In this document: positions 51,850-61,637 of the stretch, piece after piece
Numbering within the stretch: position 1 is the first letter of the stretch
Layout of the letters: every line of letters begins with the position of its first letter
Assembly (NCBI RefSeq): GCF_001519065.1
Contig: NZ_KQ954255.1
Span: 156,723-220,722, forward strand
Direction of reading: 5' to 3'
Source of the DNA: Novosphingobium sp. FSW06-99
GTDB taxonomy: Bacteria; Pseudomonadota; Alphaproteobacteria; Sphingomonadales; Sphingomonadaceae
DNA: 64,000 nucleotides
Translations under genes and position numbers: made by a program
Notes under the pieces: generated by a model
The model's input: the letters and a program-made list of their open reading frames with translations, nothing else
What the model was told of the DNA's origin: nothing
Databases searched by the model: none

Positions 51850-52632
51850 TCAGGGTGATTGCGCTACCCAACTGCGGTAAAGCATATAAATTGCCACAAG
51901 CAGGATGCCGGCTGCGAACAACGTGCCAAGCCGTCCCTTGTGCCCTGAAAGGCCACGCGAGGCGGCACTGCCCAGCACTGTGCCGCCAACTCCGCCCAGA
52001 ATGAATGTGCCCGCCAGGGACCAGTCGACCAGACCCGCCACCGCGTAGTTGGCGGCGGTGGTCAGGCCAAAGGCGCTGACCGCAACCAGCGACGTGCCGA
52101 TAGCCTGATAAATAGGCATCGACGTCGCCGCGATCAGTGCTGGCACGATCAGGAATCCTCCACCAATGCCGAAAAATCCGGACAGGCAGCCGGTCGCAAG
52201 GCCAAGGCCAAGCACGCGCGGCAGGTTGCCGCGATGGCACGTCACACCGTCGATTCCGCGATGCTGGCGCGATTGGAACATCGCCGCCGCGACCGCCACC
52301 ATCAAGAGAGCGAACAGGAACAGCAGCCGTTGGCCGTCAACCATCTTGCCCAGGCTCGATCCGGCCACTGCGCCGATCACTCCGGTCAGCGCGAAGACTG
52401 CGCCGATGGTCCAGTTGACATTCCGGCATCGTGCGTGCCCGGCAAGTCCGGCCAGGGCGTTGCTCGCCACCGCGAGGGCGCTCGTTCCAATGGCCACATG
52501 CGGATTCTTTACGCCGACAACATAGACCATCAACGGAACCGCCAGAACCGAGCCACCACCGCCCAAAAGGCCCAGCGTAAAGCCGACCAACCCTCCGCTC
52601 AGCAGGGACAGCAAAGCATGTGCAAGGCTCAC
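51850..52632 (-). CDS. TauE/SafE family sulfite/organosulfonate exporter
   Basis: This 260-residue membrane protein has eight or so hydrophobic segments. The opening GGLVGFTLGLLGGGGSVLAVPLMVYVVGV and the second-half repeat FFGIGGGFLIVPALI are the signature of the TauE/SafE (DUF81) family, which moves sulfite, sulfonates or similar anions. The start is GTG at 52632 without a strong ribosome-binding site. It faces the DsrE gene and together they suggest detoxification or export of inorganic sulfur species. Confidence 0.9.
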   Translation of the reverse strand: MSLAHALLSLLSGGLVGFTLGLLGGGGSVLAVPLMVYVVGVKNPHVAIGTSALAVASNALAGLAGHARCRNVNWTIGAVFALTGVIGAVAGSSLGKMVDGQRLLFLFALLMVAVAAAMFQSRQHRGIDGVTCHRGNLPRVLGLGLATGCLSGFFGIGGGFLIVPALIAATSMPIYQAIGTSLVAVSAFGLTTAANYAVAGLVDWSLAGTFILGGVGGTVLGSAASRGLSGHKGRLGTLFAAGILLVAIYMLYRSWVAQSP

Positions 52633-52921
52633 AAGCGGAACGAGCGGACCGCTTGCATCACGCGCGGCACAGCCTGCGTCGTGGCCGTGCCAAACCTTGA
52701 TCGATTGAACGTCATCGATTCCTCTCCTGGCGTGGGTTTTGTGCGCCTGCTATTCGCGCTTGGTTGGCGCGCCTCGCGCAGTCATGGCACAGGAGCGCCC
52801 GCGTTGCAGCGGTAAGTTGCACCGGGTCGCGGTTCGAGGTGAAGCCGATTTAAGTTGATTGCGCGGCTCGTCCGGCCAATGCCAGTTAGACGCAACACGA
52901 AGCAGGGCAAAGCAGGGTCGC

Positions 52922-53599
52922 ATGGCGCAAATCCTGGTAGTCGAGGACGATGCTGAAACCGCCGCGCTGATCTGCGCAGCGCTGGAGGCTGAGTTGCATC
53001 GCGTCGTGCATCTAAGCGATGGGCGCAAGGCGCTTGACCGGTTGAGCGAGGAACGCTTCGATGCGGCGACGGTCGATCGCATGTTGCCAGGCATGGATGG
53101 ACTGACGCTGGTGGCGCGCATGCGCGCGCGCCAAATTACCACTCCGGTGCTGGTGATCTCTGCCCTTGGCGATGTCGACGAACGCATTGCAGGCTTGCGC
53201 GCCGGCGGTGACGATTATCTGGGCAAACCGTTTTCGCCGGCCGAGATGGTCACCCGGATCGAGGTTCTGCTGCGGCGGAGTCGCGATTATCCCGAAGACG
53301 GCTTTCTGCGCGCCGGGCCGATCGCGCTCGATCTGGTCAAGCGCAAGGCCTGGGTCGACGGTGAAACGCTTGATCTTGTCAACAAGGAGTTTCGGCTGCT
53401 CGAATTTCTGGTTCGGCACGCTGGCCATGTCGTCCCGAGGCAGGTTATCTTCGAACAAGTCTGGGGCCTGTATTTCGAAGCGAGCGACAATCTGATCAAT
53501 GTCCATGTCGCCCGGCTGCGGCGCAAGCTGGAGCGGCCAGGCTGGCCCGCCATGATTGAGACGATCAAGGGCGAAGGCTATCGCCTGGCGGTGGCATGA
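52922..53599 (+). CDS. OmpR-family response regulator
   Basis: The 225-residue regulator has a receiver domain (1-118) with the acidic pair VVEDDAE, phospho-acceptor Asp in ATVDRMLPGMDG, the ISAL switch region and GKPFSPAE lysine, then a winged-helix DNA-binding domain (about 127-225) with LLEFLVRHAGHVVPRQVIFEQVWG and RRKLE. The start ATG at 52922 has GCAGGG upstream. The stop overlaps the histidine kinase start (ATGA). It is likely to control the RND efflux operon encoded directly downstream. Confidence 0.93.
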   Translation: MAQILVVEDDAETAALICAALEAELHRVVHLSDGRKALDRLSEERFDAATVDRMLPGMDGLTLVARMRARQITTPVLVISALGDVDERIAGLRAGGDDYLGKPFSPAEMVTRIEVLLRRSRDYPEDGFLRAGPIALDLVKRKAWVDGETLDLVNKEFRLLEFLVRHAGHVVPRQVIFEQVWGLYFEASDNLINVHVARLRRKLERPGWPAMIETIKGEGYRLAVA

Positions 53600-55026
53600 G
53601 CGAGCCGGCGCATGCCGCCGCCCCGGCTCGTGTGCCGCGCCTCACCGATCTGCGGCACACGACGGCATTTCGGCTCAGCGTCGGCTTGACCGGTGTCTTC
53701 GCGCTGGCGATTTTTGCTGTGCTGTGGCTGATCTATAGTCAGACCACGGCCGAGATGATGTCGCGCACCGACGAGACAATCGCGTCGAAGGCGCGGATTC
53801 TGGCCGCCTCGACGTCGACTGTGGCGCTGACCCAGGCGGTGCGCGCCCTGCACGATCCGACCAGCAACCTTGAAGGCATCGCCGTTTTCGATGCCGGTGG
53901 GAAGCGCCTGCTGGGCGATCCCGGATTGGCGCCGCCATTTCCGCTGGGGCGGATGTTCGAACGACTGAACGGCCCGCGTGGGGCACCGGTGCGGGCGCTG
54001 GCACTGCCCGCAGCCGAACGTCTGACTGTGGTTGTGTCGCGCGATATCAGGCCGATCCTCGATTTGCGCGCACGTATCCTGGCAATCATGCTGGTCAGCG
54101 GTGCAGGCGCCGTCGCTGTCGCGCTGGGCGCAGGGATCCTCCTCAGCTTGTGGCCGATGCGACGTATCCGCCGGCTGGAGGCAACGGCGGTGCGCATTGC
54201 GATGGGAGAACTGGACTTGCGCGTCGCGATCGGCCGACGCGGCGATGAATTCGACATGATAGCCTCGATCATCAACACCATGGTTGACGAAATCGAGCGC
54301 CTGTTGCGCCAGGTGAAGGGCGCAACCGATGCGATCGCACACGATCTGCGTACGCCATTGTCGCATGTTCGCACCCGGCTCGAGCGCATTGCCCTGTTGC
54401 CGGCGATTGCGCGCGATCGCGACGGAAATGCCGCCGTCCTGCTGGCCGGCGCGCGCAACGAACTTGACGTGGTCCTCGCGCGGTTTCGCGCGCTGTTGCG
54501 GATGTCCGAACTCGAGGCCTCGCACCGGCAATCGCAATTTGCCGTGTTCGATCCGGTCAACATGGTGCGCGAGGTTTCCGAACTGTACGAGCCGCTGGCC
54601 GAGGAGCGCGGCATCACGCTGGATTGTTCGGGGCCGGCTGCACTGGGCATTCTGGGCGATGAGCGGCTGCTGTTCGAAGCGGTCAGCAATCTGGTTGAAA
54701 ACGCTATCAAGTTCAGTCCGCCGGGCGGACGCATCGCGCTCGACGTGACTCAGGCCGACGGCGACATCACAATTGCTGTGGCCGATCAAGGGCCGGGCAT
54801 TTCGCATGCCGAACGGGCACAGGTGCTCGGGAGATTCCAGCGTGGCAGCGCTGCGGTGGATTCAGGTGGACCCGGTTCTGGATTGGGGCTGAGCCTGGTA
54901 GCAGTTATCGTCGCGCTACACGGCTATGTCTTGCACCTTGATCCGGCAGGTGGCTGGCCGCGCCCCGGCCTGCTTGCGCGGATAGTCGCGCCGTGTGCGT
55001 CGACTGCACGATCTGGCGGTCGGTGA
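53596..55026 (+). CDS. HAMP-containing sensor histidine kinase
   Basis: The protein has 476 residues. Two membrane helices (about 33-54 and 155-180) bracket a periplasmic sensor loop of about 100 residues. HAMP follows, then the H box ATDAIAHDLRTPLSHVRTRLE, N box NLVENAIKF, G1 DQGPGI and G2 GSGLGLSLV. It is the cognate kinase of the preceding regulator (4-bp overlap) and lies 49 bp before the RND permease. The signal sensed is unknown; a toxic compound or envelope stress is plausible. Confidence 0.93.
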   Translation: MSEPAHAAAPARVPRLTDLRHTTAFRLSVGLTGVFALAIFAVLWLIYSQTTAEMMSRTDETIASKARILAASTSTVALTQAVRALHDPTSNLEGIAVFDAGGKRLLGDPGLAPPFPLGRMFERLNGPRGAPVRALALPAAERLTVVVSRDIRPILDLRARILAIMLVSGAGAVAVALGAGILLSLWPMRRIRRLEATAVRIAMGELDLRVAIGRRGDEFDMIASIINTMVDEIERLLRQVKGATDAIAHDLRTPLSHVRTRLERIALLPAIARDRDGNAAVLLAGARNELDVVLARFRALLRMSELEASHRQSQFAVFDPVNMVREVSELYEPLAEERGITLDCSGPAALGILGDERLLFEAVSNLVENAIKFSPPGGRIALDVTQADGDITIAVADQGPGISHAERAQVLGRFQRGSAAVDSGGPGSGLGLSLVAVIVALHGYVLHLDPAGGWPRPGLLARIVAPCASTARSGGR

Positions 55027-55075
55027 ATTTTTCTTAATTTGCGGCCGGGCTCCCGGTTAAGGCAAGGCGATTTCC

Positions 55076-58000
55076 ATGCTCAAACTGGTCCAACTTGCCT
55101 TGTCGAAGCCGATCACGTTCGTGGTCATGGCGATATTGATCGTGCTGGGAGGGGTCATCTCGTGGATCACCACGCCTACCGATATCTTTCCCGATATTCG
55201 CGTGCCGGTGATCGCGGCGGTGTGGCAATACAACGGCCTGTCGCCGCGCGACATGTCGGGCCGGGTGATCTATTACTACGAGCGGCAGTTGACCTCGACC
55301 GTCAACGACATCGACCATATCGAAAGCCAGTCCTACACCGGCATCGGCGTGGTGAAGATCTTTTTCCGCCCCGGCGTCGATATCCGCACCGCCACCGCGC
55401 AAGTCGCCTCGGTATCGCAGACCGTGCTCAAGCAGATGCCTGCCGGGATCACCCCGCCGCTGGTGCTTAACTACAGCGCCTCGACCGTCCCGATCCTGCA
55501 GCTGGCGCTGTCGTCAAAGGTGCAGTCGGAACAGCAACTGTTCGACATCGCGCAGAACACCATCCGTTCGTCGCTGGCGACGGTGCAGGGCGCGGCGATG
55601 CCTTCGCCCTATGGCGGCCGGGTGCGCCAGATCCAGATCGATATCGATCCCCAGGCGCTGCAGGCCCGGCACCTGTCGACCACCGATATCGGCACCGCGC
55701 TGGCCGCGCAAAACCAGATCGTGCCCGCAGGCACCGCACGCATCGGCCCGTTCGAATACACCATCTCGCTGAACAACGCACCCGAAGCGATCGACGCGTT
55801 GAACAACCTGCCGATCAAGACCGTTGATGGAGCCACCGTGTTCATGCGCGATGTCGCCTATGTCCACGATGGATCGCCGCCGCAGCAGAACGAAGTGCGC
55901 GTCGACGGGCAGCGTTCGGTACTGATGACACTGCTCAAATCGGGCAATGCCTCGACCATCGCGATTGTCGCCGATGCGCGCGCATTGATCGCGCGGCTGC
56001 GTCCGACATTGCCCGACGGCCTGAAGATCGACCTGTTGTCCGACCAGTCGTTGTTCGTGAAGGCAGCGATCGGCGGCGTGGTGCGCGAAGGGGTGATTGC
56101 CGCCGCGCTGACCAGCCTGATGATCCTGCTGTTCCTGGGATCGTGGCGATCGACCGTGATCATCGCCACCTCGATCCCGCTGGCCATTCTGGCGGCGGTG
56201 ATGGGCCTGTCGATTGCGGGTGAGACGCTCAACATCATGACGCTGGGCGGGCTGGCTCTGGCGGTAGGCATTCTGGTCGACGATGCCACCGTGACTATCG
56301 AAAACATCAACTGGCATCTCGAACAGGGCAAGCCCGTCGAAACTGCGATCATGGATGGCGCGCGCCAGATCGTGCAGCCCGCGTTCGTGTCGCTGCTGTG
56401 CATCTGCATCGCGTTCGTGCCGATGTTTTTCCTGGGCGGGGTACCGGGTTTCCTGTTCACGCCGATGGCCAAATCGGTGGTCTTCGCGATGATCGCCTCG
56501 TTCACGCTGTCGCGCACGCTGGTGCCGACAATGGCCAACTGGCTGCTGCAACAGCATGCCGCGCCCGACACCGCCGACATCATGATCAGCCACGATGCGA
56601 TGACCGACCATACCGGATCGCACAATGTGCTGCGCCGGTTCCAGCACGGTTTTGAACGCGGGTTCGAGGTCATCCGCACGTGGTATGTTGGCGTGCTCGC
56701 CCTCGCGCTGGCGCACCGCCGGGCGTTTGTGACCGGGTTCATGGTCCTGGTGCTGGCCAGTTTCGCGCTGGTGCCGTTCCTGGGCCGCGATTTCTTTCCC
56801 ACCGTCGATTCTGGCCAGATCAGCATCCACGTGCGGGCACCCACCGGCACCAAGCTGGAAGAGACCGCCGCGCTGTTCGATCATATCGAGGCCCGCATCC
56901 GCCAGGACCTGCCCAAATCGGAAACCGGCACGATCATCGACAACATCGGCATGACCGTGTCGGGGATCAACATGGCCTATTCCAACAGCGGCGGCATCGG
57001 TCCGCAGGATGGCGACATCCTGATCACGCTGAACGAGGGGCATCATCCCACCGGCGGCTATGTGCGCAAATTGCGCCGCGATCTGCCGCAGGCCTTTCCG
57101 GGCACGACGTTCGCCTTTCTGCCTGCCGATATCGTCAGCCAGATCCTCAATTTCGGCGCGCCCGCCCCGATCGACGTGATCGTGGCCGGCCCCGACAATG
57201 TCGCCAACGAGGCCTATGCCAACCGTATCGTCGACCGGCTGAACCATGTCGCGGGGATCGCTGACGTGCGCGTGCAGCAGCCGAGCAACTATCCCGAGCT
57301 GAAGGTCGATGTCGACCGGTCGCTGGCCGACCGCGTGGGGATCACCGAAAACGACGTGACGCGCGCCCTGTCGGTGAACCTGGCTGGCAGTTTTCAGGTG
57401 GCCCCGACGTTCTGGCTCAATCCGAAAAACGGCGTGTCCTATCCCATCGTGGTGCAGGCGCCCGAATACCGCGCCGATACCTTGAACGCGCTGGTCAACG
57501 TGCCCGTTACCGGCACTGCCCCTGGATCATTCCAGACGCTGGGCGGGCTCAGCGATATTCACGAAAGCCGCACCGCCGCGGTGATCAGCCACTATGCCAT
57601 CGCACCCGCGATCGACATCTATGCGACGCCGCAGGGCCGCGATCTGGGCGCGGTGGCGAGCGACATCCAGCGCGTGCTGGATGACACGCGGGCCCAGTTG
57701 CCCAAGGGAGCGACGGTCACACTGCGCGGGCAGGTGCAGACGATGAATTCGGCCTTTTCCGGACTGATCCTGGGTCTGTGCGGGGCGATCGTGCTGATCT
57801 ACCTGCTGATCGTGGTCAATTTCCAGAGCTGGATCGACCCGTTCGTGATCATCTCCGCGCTGCCCGCCGCGCTGGCAGGGATTGTCTGGATGCTGTTCGG
57901 CACGCACACCACGCTGTCTGTGCCAGCGCTAACCGGGGCCATCATGTGCATGGGGGTGGCCACCGCCAATTCAGTGCTGGTGATCACGTTTGCGCGCGAA

Positions 58001-58300
58001 CGGCTGACTGCCACCGGCGACGCGCTGCGCGCCGCACTCGAAGCCGGGGCCACGCGGTTCCGCCCGGTGCTGATGACGGCGCTGGCCATGATCATCGGCA
58101 TGGCGCCGATGGCGCTGGGCCTTGGCGAAGGGGGCGAACAGAACGCGCCGCTGGGCCGCGCGGTGATCGGCGGACTGTTTTTTGCAACCATCGCCACGCT
58201 GGTCTTCGTGCCCGTGGTGTTCAGCCTGGCCCACCGTCGCCACACCGGCGACGCGGGCGATGCGGCGAAAGATCATCAGAAGGAAATGCAGCATGTCTGA
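55076..58300 (+). CDS. RND efflux permease
   Basis: This is a 1074-residue inner membrane RND transporter. The N-terminus LALSKPITFVVMAILIVLGG and TPTDIFPDIRVPVI are typical of the group, and the proton-relay aspartates lie in LAVGILVDDATVTIENINWHLEQG. A later AANSVLVITFARER-like block (VATANSVLVITFAR) marks helix 10. Compared with AcrB types, the sequence DIFPDIRVPVIAAVWQYNGLSP is closer to the MdtB/less-characterised branch. It is the first structural gene of the operon, followed by adaptor and outer membrane factor, an order different from the first RND operon in this window. GGCAAGGCG precedes the ATG. Confidence 0.94.
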   Translation: MLKLVQLALSKPITFVVMAILIVLGGVISWITTPTDIFPDIRVPVIAAVWQYNGLSPRDMSGRVIYYYERQLTSTVNDIDHIESQSYTGIGVVKIFFRPGVDIRTATAQVASVSQTVLKQMPAGITPPLVLNYSASTVPILQLALSSKVQSEQQLFDIAQNTIRSSLATVQGAAMPSPYGGRVRQIQIDIDPQALQARHLSTTDIGTALAAQNQIVPAGTARIGPFEYTISLNNAPEAIDALNNLPIKTVDGATVFMRDVAYVHDGSPPQQNEVRVDGQRSVLMTLLKSGNASTIAIVADARALIARLRPTLPDGLKIDLLSDQSLFVKAAIGGVVREGVIAAALTSLMILLFLGSWRSTVIIATSIPLAILAAVMGLSIAGETLNIMTLGGLALAVGILVDDATVTIENINWHLEQGKPVETAIMDGARQIVQPAFVSLLCICIAFVPMFFLGGVPGFLFTPMAKSVVFAMIASFTLSRTLVPTMANWLLQQHAAPDTADIMISHDAMTDHTGSHNVLRRFQHGFERGFEVIRTWYVGVLALALAHRRAFVTGFMVLVLASFALVPFLGRDFFPTVDSGQISIHVRAPTGTKLEETAALFDHIEARIRQDLPKSETGTIIDNIGMTVSGINMAYSNSGGIGPQDGDILITLNEGHHPTGGYVRKLRRDLPQAFPGTTFAFLPADIVSQILNFGAPAPIDVIVAGPDNVANEAYANRIVDRLNHVAGIADVRVQQPSNYPELKVDVDRSLADRVGITENDVTRALSVNLAGSFQVAPTFWLNPKNGVSYPIVVQAPEYRADTLNALVNVPVTGTAPGSFQTLGGLSDIHESRTAAVISHYAIAPAIDIYATPQGRDLGAVASDIQRVLDDTRAQLPKGATVTLRGQVQTMNSAFSGLILGLCGAIVLIYLLIVVNFQSWIDPFVIISALPAALAGIVWMLFGTHTTLSVPALTGAIMCMGVATANSVLVITFARERLTATGDALRAALEAGATRFRPVLMTALAMIIGMAPMALGLGEGGEQNAPLGRAVIGGLFFATIATLVFVPVVFSLAHRRHTGDAGDAAKDHQKEMQHV

Positions 58301-59471
58301 TCTCCACGGCCTGCCCGCCGGTGACGGGACTCCGCCTCGGGGTCTTGCCCGGTTTGGCGCGATCGCGGCCGGGTTGCTGGTCCTGGTGCTGGCGGGGGGC
58401 ATCTATGTCCGCGTGCGTGACGATCACGAGGCGCAGGCCACTTCCAATATCCAGGCCCGGCCCAATGTCCGGCTGATCACCCCGATCCCCTCGGGCGCGG
58501 CTAACGAATTGGTGCTGCCCGGCACGATGCAGGCCTGGTTCACCGCGCATATCTATGCCCGCGTCGCCGGCTATGTGCATACCTGGAATAAGGATATCGG
58601 CGCCGACGTGGGCGAGAATGCCGCACTGGCGGTAATCGACACGCCTGAACTCGATCAGCAGATCATCCAGGCGCGCGCCACGCTTGACCGCGTGCGTGCC
58701 GAAGCCGCGCTGGCGCGTTCGACCGCGGCGCGGTGGAACGACCTGTTGAAGAGCAAGGCCGTGTCGGTGCAGGAAACCGACGAGAAGAACGCCGACGCCA
58801 AGACCCACGCCGCCGCCGTCGAAGAGGCCTCTGCCGCACTTGGCCGGTTGCTGGCGATGAAGCGCTATGCCACGATCCGGGCGCCGTTTGCCGGGCTGGT
58901 TACGCAGCGCAACGCCGATATCGGCGATCTGGTCGGCCCGGGCGCCACCAACCAGACGCCGATGTTTGCCATGGCCGACGAACGGCGCATCCGCATCTAT
59001 GTCAACGTGCCGCAGCAATATTCGGCGGCGATGCACGCGGGTCTGACCGCCACGCTGAAATTGCCCGATTATCCGGGCGAAACGTTTCCGGCGGTGCTGA
59101 CCGACCAGTCGTTTGCCATCGACCAGCGCAGCGGATCGCTGCAAGTGCAGTTGAAGACCGACAATCCGGGGTTCAAGCTGAAACCGGGCGGGTATGCCGA
59201 AGTGCACTTTGCGCTGCCTGGTGGCGGACAACGCCTGATCGTGCCCTCGGGCGCGCTGGTGCTGCGCGATCATGGCAGCCAGGTCGCCACGGTCACCGCT
59301 GACGGCAAAGTCCATCTTGTCCCGGTGGTGATCGGGCGCGATCTGGGCGGGCGAGTCGAGATCAATTCGGGTCTTGTCCCCGGCACGCGGATCATCGCCA
59401 ATCCGCCGGATTCGATCAGCGAAGGCGAAGCGGTGGCGGTGACCGACGCTTCGGCGGGAGCACGCCCATGA
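58293..59471 (+). CDS. RND efflux periplasmic adaptor subunit
   Basis: The protein has 392 residues with one N-terminal membrane helix (about 21-45), no lipobox. Lipoyl-like halves (ARVAGYVHTWNKDIGADVGENAALAVIDTPELDQQ and IRAPFAGLVTQRNADIGDLV) flank a helical hairpin, followed by beta-barrel and membrane-proximal domains. The ATG at 58293 overlaps the permease stop by 8 bp and has AAGGAAATG upstream. The longer open frame inside the permease gene is not used. It pairs with the permease before it and the channel after it (ATGA overlap). Confidence 0.93.
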   Translation: MSDLHGLPAGDGTPPRGLARFGAIAAGLLVLVLAGGIYVRVRDDHEAQATSNIQARPNVRLITPIPSGAANELVLPGTMQAWFTAHIYARVAGYVHTWNKDIGADVGENAALAVIDTPELDQQIIQARATLDRVRAEAALARSTAARWNDLLKSKAVSVQETDEKNADAKTHAAAVEEASAALGRLLAMKRYATIRAPFAGLVTQRNADIGDLVGPGATNQTPMFAMADERRIRIYVNVPQQYSAAMHAGLTATLKLPDYPGETFPAVLTDQSFAIDQRSGSLQVQLKTDNPGFKLKPGGYAEVHFALPGGGQRLIVPSGALVLRDHGSQVATVTADGKVHLVPVVIGRDLGGRVEINSGLVPGTRIIANPPDSISEGEAVAVTDASAGARP

Positions 59472-60925
59472 TCCGCAGGGGTCGGCGCCTGCATCGACAG
59501 GCGCTGCTGGCCGGTGCGCTGTTGCTGCTGGCCGGATGTGCAGGCGCGCCGCCTTATCACCCGGCCGCGGTCTACCCGGCCAATGTGGCATCGGCCGACA
59601 GCTTCCGCGAGGACGGCATCTGGGCGCAGGCGACCACGCCTGATGCGGCAACCGCCGACTGGTGGCGCGCGCTTGGCGATCCGCAGCTCGACACGCTCGA
59701 ACAGCGCCTGTCCGATAACAGCCCGACGCTGGCCGCTGCCCTGGCGCGCAGCCAGGAGGCGCAACAGGCCTTGCGCGTGGCACAGGCCGATGCCTTGCCC
59801 ACCATCGGGTCGGCGGCATCGCTGGGGACCGATCGGCAATCCGATGACCGCCCGCTGCGCAGCGCCAGCCAGCCGGTCTATTACGGCAACAATATTGCGG
59901 GACTGGGCGCGAGCTACGAAGTCGATGTGTGGGGCAGGGTCCGGGATTCGATCGCGGCCGGGCGCGCCAACGCCGTAGCCAGCGCCGATGATGCCGCCGC
60001 CATACGCCTCAGCCTGCAGGCGCAACTGGCAACGACCTATATCGTGCTGCGCGGGCTCGATGCGGAGACCGACCTGCTCAAGCGCAACATCGCCGTCTAT
60101 ACCGAGGCGGACAATGTTGTTCGCAGCCGTTACGTTGGCGGGGTGGCGACCGAGATCGATACCGGTCGCTCGGGTGCACAGCTTGCCGATGCAGAGGCGC
60201 AACTGGCCGATGTCCGCGCCGCGCGCGCCGCGCTGGAACATGCCATTGCCAGCCTGATCGGCACGCCGGCTTCTGCGTTCGCGCTGCCTGTTGCCAATGC
60301 CACGCTGCAAATTGCAGTGATGCCGGCCGGTCTGCCCTCGACCCTGTTGCAGCGGCGGCCTGATGTCGCGGCGGCGGAACGGCGGATGTATGGTGCCAAC
60401 CGGGCCATCGGGGTGGCGCGCGCCGCGTTCTTCCCGACCATCGATCTGACGGCACAGGGCGGAACCAACGCCACCAGTCTGGCGGGCCTTGCCATGGCGG
60501 GCAACGCGTTCTGGGCGGTTGGCCCGACGCTGGCGCTGACGCTGTTCGACGGCGGGCGCCGCACCGCGCAAGTGCGTGCTGCGCGCGCGCGCTGGGATGA
60601 AGCCGGCGCGGCATACCGTGCCACCGCCCTGACCGCGTTTCAGGAGGTTGAGGACAGCCTGTCCGCGCTCCACCATTTCGGCGACGAAGACAGCGCCCAA
60701 ATCCGCGCCGCCACCCAGGCCCAGCAGGCCGCCGACTTGTCGATGCTGCGCTATGAAAAGGGCGTGTCGAATTACCTCGATGTGGTCACTGCGCAGACCA
60801 CTGCGCTGTTCGAACAACGCCGCGCGATCGAAGTGCACACTTTGCGCCTGAATTCGGCGGTGTCGCTGGCCCGCGCGCTGGGTGGTGGCTGGGCGCCGGG
60901 CAAATCGCCGCGCACGGCGCGCTAA
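59468..60925 (+). CDS. Outer membrane efflux lipoprotein, NodT type
   Basis: This 485-residue TolC-fold channel has a lipobox LLAGC (about residues 19-23). The block DWWRALGDPQLDTLEQRLSDNSPTLAAALARSQEA, the LGASYEVDVWGRV motif and the second-half LLQRRPDVAAAERRMYGANRAIGVARAAFFPTIDL are classical. It is the last gene of the two-component/RND operon 52922-60925, starting with an ATGA overlap. Confidence 0.93.
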   Translation: MIRRGRRLHRQALLAGALLLLAGCAGAPPYHPAAVYPANVASADSFREDGIWAQATTPDAATADWWRALGDPQLDTLEQRLSDNSPTLAAALARSQEAQQALRVAQADALPTIGSAASLGTDRQSDDRPLRSASQPVYYGNNIAGLGASYEVDVWGRVRDSIAAGRANAVASADDAAAIRLSLQAQLATTYIVLRGLDAETDLLKRNIAVYTEADNVVRSRYVGGVATEIDTGRSGAQLADAEAQLADVRAARAALEHAIASLIGTPASAFALPVANATLQIAVMPAGLPSTLLQRRPDVAAAERRMYGANRAIGVARAAFFPTIDLTAQGGTNATSLAGLAMAGNAFWAVGPTLALTLFDGGRRTAQVRAARARWDEAGAAYRATALTAFQEVEDSLSALHHFGDEDSAQIRAATQAQQAADLSMLRYEKGVSNYLDVVTAQTTALFEQRRAIEVHTLRLNSAVSLARALGGGWAPGKSPRTAR

Positions 60926-60984
60926 CCCAACAGAGTTCGGACAAGCCAACCTTGCCCTTCCTTCGTTAACCAAGGACAACCCAG

Positions 60985-61425
60985 ATGCTGATGGCAAAAA
61001 TCACTTCGATCGCTTGTGGGGGCGTTCTCGCGCTCGCCCTGGTGGCGCCCCATGCCGTGATGGCGGAGCCGGCTGCGGCGTTGCGCTTTGCCGATCTTGA
61101 AGCCGGGATGCAGCCCTATCGCCAGTTTGCGTCTGCCTTGCCGAACTGGCAGGACATTCCGACGCCAGTTGGCGAATTGCAGCAGGCCTATGGCGCCTTG
61201 CGGACGGCGATACCGGTTGGCCTGGCCGCTGCCGAAGCGCAAGACCGGCTCCGCGCGGCAGGCGGCCGTTGCACTGTCGCTTCGCAAGGGACCCTCATGT
61301 GCACTTACGGCGATGTCGAACATACCAACGATTTCATCGACCATGTGAACTGGCGCGTCACGGCGCCGGTCGCCGACGGGCATGTCGCAGATATCAAGGT
61401 TGCGCGCGACTGGTATCGCGAGTGA
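60985..61425 (+). CDS. Small secreted protein of unknown function
   Basis: The protein has 146 residues with a signal peptide (cleavage at VMA-E, about residue 27). The mature part is about 12 kDa with two Cys residues (in RCTVASQGTLMCTY) that could form a disulfide, and a C-terminal VADIKVARDWYRE. No family is recognised. AAGGA precedes the ATG; an alternative ATG lies two codons later. It lies 59 bp after the efflux operon and may be cotranscribed. Confidence 0.65.
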   Translation: MLMAKITSIACGGVLALALVAPHAVMAEPAAALRFADLEAGMQPYRQFASALPNWQDIPTPVGELQQAYGALRTAIPVGLAAAEAQDRLRAAGGRCTVASQGTLMCTYGDVEHTNDFIDHVNWRVTAPVADGHVADIKVARDWYRE

Positions 61426-61637
61426 TCGGTTTGGGTGAACGCGGTCGCCGTCGGACGCGCCGGGGCGTCTTGGCGCGCGAATAACCAGGTTGGCATGTGT
61501 TGCATGAAAGACCCACCCGGGCCGCGTTGCGACGCTCCGTCGGACTGAACCCCGCGTCTACGGGCTCTGTCACAATACCGCAACATCCTCCCCATACCGG
61601 GGCCCAGCATCAACCATGATCGCAGAGGGTTCCCATC

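Noticed and set aside
55514..57247. 577-codon - strand open frame opposite the RND permease
   Set aside because: Low-complexity His/Gln/Arg composition and no domain signature.
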